This document shows, in pieces, positions 57,507 through 64,000 of a DNA stretch of 64,000 nucleotides; the first letter of the stretch is position 1, and every line of letters begins with the position of its first letter. The translations under genes were made by a program, and so were the position numbers. The notes beneath the pieces are model-generated. The model had not been told where the DNA came from and made no database searches. It was given only the letters and a program-made list of their open reading frames with translations. This stretch comes from Hsuehochloa calcarea (taxonomy: Eukaryota > Streptophyta > Magnoliopsida > Poales > Poaceae). The stretch covers positions 45,332,777 through 45,396,776 of the forward strand of contig CM070609.1 of the NCBI GenBank assembly GCA_036346395.1, read 5' to 3'.

Positions 57507-58562
57507 TTGGGTACCCTTTCTGTTAACTCTCATTCTGCTATTGTTTTGTTTGATTCAGGAGCATCTCATTCTTTTATTTCTGAGTCTTTTGCTACTATTA
57601 GTGAGCTCCTTTTTACTCCATTGTTGGTCCCATTGCTTATTCGCTCTCCGGGTTCGGAGTTGAGAGCTGAATTGGGGTGTAGGGATGTTCCAGTTGAGAT
57701 CGAGGGAGTGAGATTCTTCGCGAATCTTATCCTCCTCCCTTCAGCAAGTCTAGATGTAATTCTTGGTATGGATTGGTTGTCTCAGCATAAGGGACAAATC
57801 GATTATGCCAAGAAGTGTGTATCTCTATCTAGTCCTTCGGGCGAACAGGTTCGCTTTTCGCCGAAGCTGCTAGGTCCGCATCTTTTCGCGCTGGAAGCGA
57901 AGCCCTCTCTAGATATTAGTGGAGTCCCAACAGTTCGTGACTTCATTGATGTCTTTCCTGAAGATCTTCCAGGGATGCCACCAGTTCGAGACCTCGAGTT
58001 TGTCATTGAGTTGGTTCCCGGTACTGCCCCAATTTCAAAGAGGCATTATCGGATGCCACCGAACGAGTTGGTGGAGTTGAAGAAACAACTGAGTGAGCTG
58101 CAAGAAAAAGGTTTCATCCACCCTAGCTCGTCTCCGTGGGGTTGTCTTGCTATCTTCGTAAAGAAGAAGGACAATACTTTGCGCATGTGCGTTGATTACC
58201 GTCCGCTTAATGAAGTAACGGTAAAGAACAAGTATACTTTGCCCCGCATTGATGATCTCTTCGATCAATTAACTGGAGCTCGGGTATTCTCCAAGATTGA
58301 TTTGAGAGTGGGATATCATCAAGTTCGGATACGACCTGAAGATGTTCCAAAGACGGCTTTCTCTACTTGCTACGGCTTGTATGAATACACCGTCATGTCG
58401 TTTGGCTTGACCAATGCGCCTGCCTTGTTCATGAACCTCATGAATTTGGTATTCATGTAGTATTTGGATAAGTTTGTCGTGGTCTTCATCGATGCTATTC
58501 TCATCTATTCCAAGGATGATGAGGAACATGATGAGCATCTGAGGCTTGTGTTAGGCAAGCCG
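57507..58562 (+). pseudogene. pol: Gypsy E protease and RT, catalytically dead
   Basis: GTLSVNSHSAIVLFDSGASH (protease active site), VILGMDWLSQHKG, then RT blocks VDYRPLNEVTVKNKYTLPRI, FSKIDLRVGYHQVRIRPED and FGLTNAPALFMNLMN. A TAG stop at 58458 replaces the Glu codon of VFMEYLDK. Just beyond, the catalytic box reads VVFIDAILIYS: the second Asp of FIDD is Ala. The frame ends again at about 58562 (LGKP then stop). Confidence 0.92.
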
Positions 58563-59477
58563 TGAGCACTAAATTGTATCACGAAGTTGACAAGTCGCGC
58601 GTGCGGTTGAAGGAAGGGGCCTTCTTGGGTCATGTTCTTTCGGCAGGAGGCATAGCCGTTGATCCTAGTAAGGTCAGCGACGTTCTTTCATGGTGTCAGC
58701 CTACTTCGGTAACCGAAGTGCGGAGTTCTTGGTTTAGCGGGATATTATCGCCGTTTTATCGAGAACTTCTCCAAGATCGCGAAGCCGATGACGGAGTTGC
58801 TCAAGAAGGACAAGAAGTTATTGTGGTTCGATACTTGTGAGGAAAGCTTCTAAGTACTCAAGAAGCGTTTGACCACCGCTCCCGTCCTCGTTCTTCCCGA
58901 TATTCACCGAAGCTTCGATATCTTTTGCGATGCTTCTCGTCGAGGGCTCGGTTGTGTCCTTATGCAAGAAGGCAGGGTAGTGGCCTATGCATCAAGGCAA
59001 TTGAGACCTCATGAACTCAACTACCCTACCCATGACTTGGAATTGGCTGCTGTAATTCATGCACTTAAGATTTGGCGACATTACCTAATCGGTAATCGTT
59101 GCGAAGTGTATTCGGATCACAAAAGCCTAAAGTATTTGTTCACCCAACCAGATCTGAACCTCAGGCAAAAGAGATGGTTGGAGTTGATCAAGGACTATGA
59201 CATGGGTATTCACTATCATCCGGGCAAGGCTAACGTCGTTGCCGATGCGCTCAGTCGCAAAGCGCATTGTAATGTCTTGTTGCTCCAGGAACGCCAGCCC
59301 ACTCTTCTAGAGGAATTCCAACGTCTCAACTTGGGATTGGTTGAGCATGGTTCCCTCGCTGCCTTGGTTGTGCAACCAACCTTGGTGGATCGGATTAAGA
59401 TCGCTCAACTATCAGATGCTGGAGTGAGCCGCATCAAGGAAAATGTCAAGAACGGAACAGCCAAGTGCTTCTCTTAG
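58563..59477 (+). pseudogene. pol: Gypsy E RT C-terminus and RNase H
   Basis: GAFLGHVLSAGGIAVDPSKV continues RT after a deletion of LREHQLYAKFSKCAFW-type sequence. RNase H is open in 58869-59477: DIFCDASRRGLGCVLMQEGR, YASRQLRPHELNYPTHDLEL, CEVYSDHKSLKYLFTQPDLN and KANVVADALSRKAH. It ends at a stop just after RIKENVKNG. Confidence 0.9.
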
Positions 59478-60347
59478 GATGAGCATGGTGTGGTAAGGTT
59501 CGGGCAATGCCTTGTGGTTCCAAGGACATGGAATTACGAATTTGATCCTCCATGAAGCCCATGATTCGCCTTTGTCTATTCATCCGGGGCCACAAAGATG
59601 TATCAAGATCTCGTCGAGGATTTTGGTGGACCGAATGAAGAGGGAGATTGCGAGTTCGTTCTGAAGTGCGGCGTGTGTCGTCGTGTCAAGGCGAACATCG
59701 GCGTCAGCGGGGCGCTTGACCTTTGCCTATTCACGAATGGAAGTGGGATTCGATCGGGATGAATTTTATCACGATGCGCCCGAACATCCAAGGGCAAGGA
59801 TTCCATCAGGTTGTCATCGATCGATTGACAAAAGTAGCCCATTTTACGCGATGCGGACAAACCTTAGTGTGAGTCTACTCGCGGACCTCTATATTTCCGT
59901 ATAAATGCGCTTGCATGGTGTACAAAGGCGATCGTTTGGATCATGGTGCACTTTTCACCGCCGAGTTTTGGAAGTGTTTGCAAGAGGCTATGGGAACCCG
60001 TCTTACCTTTAGCCTGACATACCACCCCCAAGCGATGGTCGACCGAGAGGTCAACCAAGTGTTGGAAGACATGCCGTGCTTGTGTCCTCTCCTATGGAAG
60101 AATTGGGAGAAATACTTGCTATTTGCGAGTTTTCCTACAACAACAGTTTTCAAGCCGATCTCGGCATGGCACCTTCGAAGCCTTATACGGGAGAAAGTGC
60201 GAACCCGTTGAATTGATGCGAGGCGGCGAAAGACCTTTCTTTGGCGGACTCGATCAATGAAGCGAGAGTCAAGTCCGACTTATTCGTGATCGTTCGCCTG
60301 CGGCTCAATCCGAGCAAAAGAGCTATGCGGATCGCCGTCGTCATGAA
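59478..60347 (+). pseudogene. pol: Gypsy E integrase, heavily decayed
   Basis: Fragments in several frames: HPG-type zinc region near 59590, CGVCRRVKA-like sequence near 59670, a mutated DFI..LP region near 59760, YHPQAMVDREVNQVLEDM (TDGQTERVNQ block changed) near 60020, and NWEKYLLFASF, SYNNSFQADLGMAP near 60100-60170. It shows what D's in-frame deletion removed. Confidence 0.8.
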
Positions 60348-60778
60348 TTGAGCTTTGAGCCTAATGACTTTGTTTATCTCAAAGTCTCTCCTTTGAAGGC
60401 CATCGCGTTTGGCGTTAAAGGCAAGTTAGCTCCTCGATATGTTGGTCCTTACCGTGTTATCGAGAAGAAAGGAGCGGTTGCCTATAAGTTGGAATTGCCA
60501 TTTGCACTCGAGGGGTACATGATGTTTTCCATGTGTCCCAACTAAAGAAGTGCCTCAGTGATCCAACTGAGGAAGCTCCGTTGGAAACCCTCGATGTCCA
60601 AGAGGATTTGACCTATCGCGAGCATCCTGTTCGCATACTCGATGAGGCTGAACGAAGAACAAGGAATAAAACCATCAGATTCCTTAAAGTTCAGTGGTCG
60701 AACCACTCTGAGGATGAGGCTACTTGGAAAAGGGAAGATCGCCTCCGTGCAGACTATCCATTTTTCTTTACCGAGTGA
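60348..60778 (+). pseudogene. pol: Gypsy E integrase C-terminus and chromodomain
   Basis: FEPNDFVYLKVSPLKAIAFG, then KGKLAPRYVGPYRVIEKKGA (GPY/F module). After a frameshift at about 60535: SQLKKCLSDPTEEAPLETLD and the chromodomain VRILDEAERRTRNKTIRFLK, VQWSNHSEDEATWKRED. It matches the C-terminus of D's fused frame. Confidence 0.9.
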
Positions 60779-60801
60779 GCCAAATCTCGGGACGAGATTT
60801 T

Positions 60802-60818
60802 TGTAAGGGGGGAGGTTT
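60802..60818 (+). other. Polypurine tract of gypsy E
   Basis: GTAAGGGGGGAGGTTT directly before TGTAACATCCC, as in D. Confidence 0.88.
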
Positions 60819-61670
60819 TGTAACATCCCAAATATGGATTTGTGTTTCAAATGTAAGAAAATAAGAAGAAATTAAAACTTTTCTTGCATCTTGAAGCCCT
60901 TGGTCATTTCTGTAATTCTTTCAAAAAGAATTATGGAAAAATCAAATTTAAATCCTCATTTGACTCTAATCAAAAACCTTTGTGGCCTAGATCTTGTGCC
61001 AAACTTTTGGAAATATTTTTCCTGAGTTCTAGGGAGGCTTGGCAACACCTCTGAATTATCTCATGATTTTTAGAAATTATTGGATAGTTTTTGGAGGCAA
61101 GGCAAATTTGGTCAAACCCTATTTCTCCTCTTCAGGAATTTCTGGAGAAAGTTTCAGTGCATAAAAATCTCTGAAAATCTTATGGGAGGTCCTCCTCTGA
61201 TCGACAAGCTCGATTAAAATTTCATAAATTTTGGAGTTTGTTTGCTACCTCAAATAATTCCTCAAAGATCGGATGTTTAAAATTCAAATTCTAAGCTGGT
61301 TTGCCTTTGTTCCTCGGGTTCGAACGGACTCGGGCTCGAGCCATTGGACTCGGTCGATCAACTAATCGCCAACGCGATCGATCGGGTGCGCAGTCGTGAG
61401 CCGTTGGATCGGCATCGAACGGTCCTCGACCAGCCGAACGATGGGATCGTTTTAATCCACCCGATCTAACTCAGCCGTTGGATCGGCATCTAACGGTCTT
61501 CGACCAGCCAAATGATGGGATCGCCTTTAAACGGCTATCTCTGCGCGCATTTAATGCCCGTCGCGCTCCTCCCTCAGACGTCCCCTCTCCAACTGCTCCC
61601 GTCGCCCTCTTGCGCTCGAATGGCCAGGTTGACCCGAGCGGGATAACACCGTTGTTCTCGGCCATCCTCG

Positions 61671-61680
61671 GCTATTTAAG
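61671..61680 (+). promoter_or_regulatory. TATA-like box of gypsy E LTR
   Basis: CTATTTAAG in the plus strand, at the same place as in A, D and N. Confidence 0.6.
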
Positions 61681-62456
61681 CTCCATTGTTTCTCCCTTAG
61701 CTTCCTTTAGCACCTCCGCAACTCTAGCTAGCACTCACAAGTCCGCTGGAGCTGCAGATCCTCGGTAATCCCTCGGCCGCCATTGTCGGTTTTGGAGCTT
61801 CGGTGGAGTCGGTGAAGCAGGGGTTTTCTTCTTCATGTCTTTGCTCCCTCCACTCCCCCCTTTACTCTCTGAAGCTTAACCCTCACTCAATTCGGTTCAA
61901 TTTGCTCAGGGTCGAACTGAATTCGGATTCCCCCAATTTCAGCCGAAGCTGGCATTCTTCTTTGCTCGGGCAGCTTTGGCTCTCCTCGGTGCATCCTTTG
62001 CACTCAGGTAACTCCTCTTTAGTCCCTAGTGGCTGCTTTGCTCCCTTGAACGCGGTGGCGCATTTGCCATTTTCATTTTCGTCACTTTGCGGCCCCTTCG
62101 GTTCTCTCTGGCTTGCCGGCGTTCTGGACCACCGCAGCCAAATCCATTGGTACCTTTAGGTGCACAATGAGGTTTGGAACCCATTTTGGACACTTGCTCG
62201 CACCGCGCGGCGAGCCGCCGTGGCGCAAATCCTTCCGTCGTTTTGCGGGACGGCGGGGCGGGTGTTTTGAACTTGAAACGATGCGGACCGTCGATCTTGA
62301 GATCTACGGCTTGGGATCGCGCTGAAGTTTGAATTCGTCGAGCGTCTCGGTCGTGAACCGTTGGATCCAGGATCAACGGCTCTCGAGTGCGCGTGAGCGC
62401 TCGGATCCACATGAACCGTTGGATCCTATTGAAGAGTTTTTCCTTCGACCTTTATT

Positions 62457-62543
62457 CTACGACCACTACCTGGTCGTAAGTCCTTCTACGACCACTACCT
62501 GGTCGTAAGTTCTGCTACGACTTGTACCCAGTCGTAAGTCCTG
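62457..62543. repeat. 29-bp tandem hairpin array, three units
   Basis: Units at 62457-62485, 62486-62514 and 62515-62543. The first two hold TACGACCActaccTGGTCGTA, the third TACGACTtgtacccAGTCGTA: both arms changed together. Confidence 0.93.
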
Positions 62544-63111
62544 CTATTTTCCCGAAAGGATTTATTTATCAACTGAAAAATGTGATAACTTGTCAAATGC
62601 ATACTAATTCATTTTAATTCCTTTTTGGGTGATTCAAATTCGGTGGGTTATGTTTTCAACTGAACTTTAATCTAAAATTTTTTTTGACACCAGTATAGCT
62701 TCAGAAAATTTTGCTAATGAATAGTAGCATTTTTGATTTATAAAAGCTGAGCAAAATTGATTTGGTCATATCTTTGGCATTAAGAATCCAAATCAATTGG
62801 TTCTTGTTGCTAAATTCTTTATAAATCAGTACCTTGCTATTGTAGAAATTTGCAGAATTTTTGGAGAAAGTTTAATGTTGGGTCTTTGCATTTTATTCGT
62901 TCTTATCGGTTGTTTCTCGCTTTCTCATTAGTATCCGAAGAGCACATTGACAATATAATTGACCCTCAGTAACATCTTGACCCACAGCAAACAGGCAAGC
63001 AGTTTGATCATGTTAATCCCATTATTTTTCAAGTCTAATATGTTTATTTCAACTCGTATGTATGCATTGTTATTTTGTTGTTAAATTATGGTTAGTATCC
63101 TATAGATGCAT

Positions 63112-64000
63112 TGTAATACCCCGGAAACGAAAAGAGTAAAGAATCGAATCGAGTAATTTGAATGGAAGCCGGGGAAAGAAAAGACAATTAAAGGAGTAGA
63201 AATTCCTGAAAAATAAAAGGGGTTTTCCATAAACTCTCGACAACCTGGGCCTGGGCCACGGCCCAGGAGGGGCCCATGTGGTGGCCGGCCATAAAGGGGG
63301 GGTTCCTACCCCCCAAACCCAAAACTCGACATTTCTCTCCCCCCCCCCTTTGGAGCCGCCGCCCCCCTGCCCCCTTGCTGTGCACCGCCTTGTACGTCGA
63401 TTTTCGGTAAGATGGGTTCGTTTTCTGTCCTGTCCATCTCTTAGAGAGTTGTAGGTATTGTTCTTAGCTTTCCATAGCCAGTGAGATCACGTGATTCCGC
63501 CTTACGGTTTAGGAGATATGATTTTTTTGTGCGTGCTGTTCTGTCTGTCTGACGAGAAGGATCTGTCGGCTTGATCCTAGGTTTTGATTTAGTTAGAGGC
63601 ATTTCCAGAACCTCCACCCAAATAAGTTATTATAGCCCTTTAAATTATATTTCAAATCTGATAAAGATCATCTCCATTGGATCTGTATAATGAAAGTTAT
63701 GATATTTTATTTACCACTGTTCTGAATTCTGGGCGGATAAATGTTAGTGTTTTCATCTATTGTTTACACTACTGTAGAGGCCGAATCTGGGGTTTTGCCC
63801 TTCTAGAGTTTTATTCCTGGGAACGTTAGATTTCTTTTGGTACCAAGATCAGGAAAATCCGATCTGTAGTTTGGGAGATATGAATTTTTGATTACGAACT
63901 GTCCGTCCTGTCTGAAAACTGAGGTCAGTAGGTTTGTCCCTCGGTTTTGTTCAAATTAGGGGCCTAATCAGAACCTTCACCCAACTAAGTTATTTTAGCC
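63112..64000 (+). mobile_element. Gypsy-type LTR (I), runs off the window
   Basis: It starts TGTAATACCCCGG, similar to LTR H (TGTAATACTCCG), and shares with it the GGCCCA palindrome block (63244-63275) followed by a ccaccctcc/cccaaaccc region. It is inserted in E's 3' LTR. No gene is seen in the 889 bp present. Confidence 0.82.

Larger units (their letters stand above)
55663..63111 (+). mobile_element. Gypsy element E, plus strand, no 5' LTR
   Basis: It begins in its PBS (tatcagagccatactg, T at 55665; up to two preceding G could belong to either side), followed by leader, gag, protease, RT, RNase H, integrase, chromodomain, PPT and 3' LTR (60819-63111, cut by I). The LTR that should precede 55663 is absent; F's LTR is there instead. 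The candidate left target-duplication copy is TTGGG (55660-55664). All coding parts are decayed. Confidence 0.9.
60819..63111 (+). repeat. 3' LTR of gypsy E, first 2.3 kb
   Basis: It starts TGTAACATCCC and aligns with LTRs A, D and N. It has a TATA-like box at 61671-61680 and a hairpin array at 62457-62543. It is cut at 63112 by LTR I after TGCAT (63107-63111), the presumed target duplication; the rest is right of the window. Confidence 0.92.

Overview
This window is plant nuclear DNA, most likely from a grass (Poaceae). It is made almost entirely of LTR retrotransposons nested in one another, and I see no convincing host gene, tRNA, rRNA or bacterial-type feature. The grass assignment rests on the families present: Ty3/gypsy chromoviruses of the Tekay/RIRE3-like and Retrosat-like types with C-terminal chromodomains, Ty1/copia elements of the SIRE/Maximus type, and initiator-Met tRNA primer sites throughout. 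Density and nesting suggest heterochromatin. Element letters are mine; lineage names rest on protein motifs read by eye, not on a database search.

Left block (1-20181), all minus strand. A gypsy LTR (G, right end at 20181) hosts copia element B (9243-19240). B's 3' LTR is cut by gypsy element A (426-9242, 4.1-kb 5' LTR). A carries two LTRs of B's own family, K (1-425, in pol) and L (3026-4860, in the 5' UTR). Nesting is G > B > A > K and L.

Middle block (20182-39975). After an unassigned stretch and an incomplete plus-strand gypsy LTR (J, from 21015) comes the 3' end of a plus-strand gypsy element (H: chromodomain, PPT, LTR 22989-25541). Copia element C (minus) then runs in pieces from 25542 to 39975. 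A solo gypsy LTR (P, 25852-28196) splits its integrase, and gypsy element D (31338-38679) splits its leader.

Right block (39976-64000). Gypsy element F (minus) has its 3' LTR at 39976-42128, a decayed gag-pol, and a 5' LTR starting at 48103 that is broken by three insertions: a plus-strand copia solo LTR (M), a 4-kb gypsy solo LTR (N), and plus-strand gypsy element E (55663 onward). E's 3' LTR is cut at 63112 by another gypsy LTR (I), which runs off the window. An 866-bp insert with a 5-bp target duplication sits inside F's gag.

Points of most interest: (1) D is flanked by a perfect 5-bp target duplication yet has only a 3' LTR and begins inside its primer binding site; E, in the opposite orientation elsewhere, begins at the same place within about 2 nt. 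(2) Three unrelated LTR families carry clusters of odd-centred palindromes of one design, CGG-N5-CCG. (3) The 4-kb gypsy LTRs of D and E, but not of A or N, carry a 29-bp tandem array of hairpins with compensatory arm changes (6 versus 3 units). (4) D holds an uninterrupted protease-RT-RNase H-chromodomain frame from which the integrase has been removed in frame at a 4-bp microhomology.

The elements look mostly dead (frameshifts, stops, missing domains). LTR TATA boxes, PBSs and PPTs remain readable and give every orientation.
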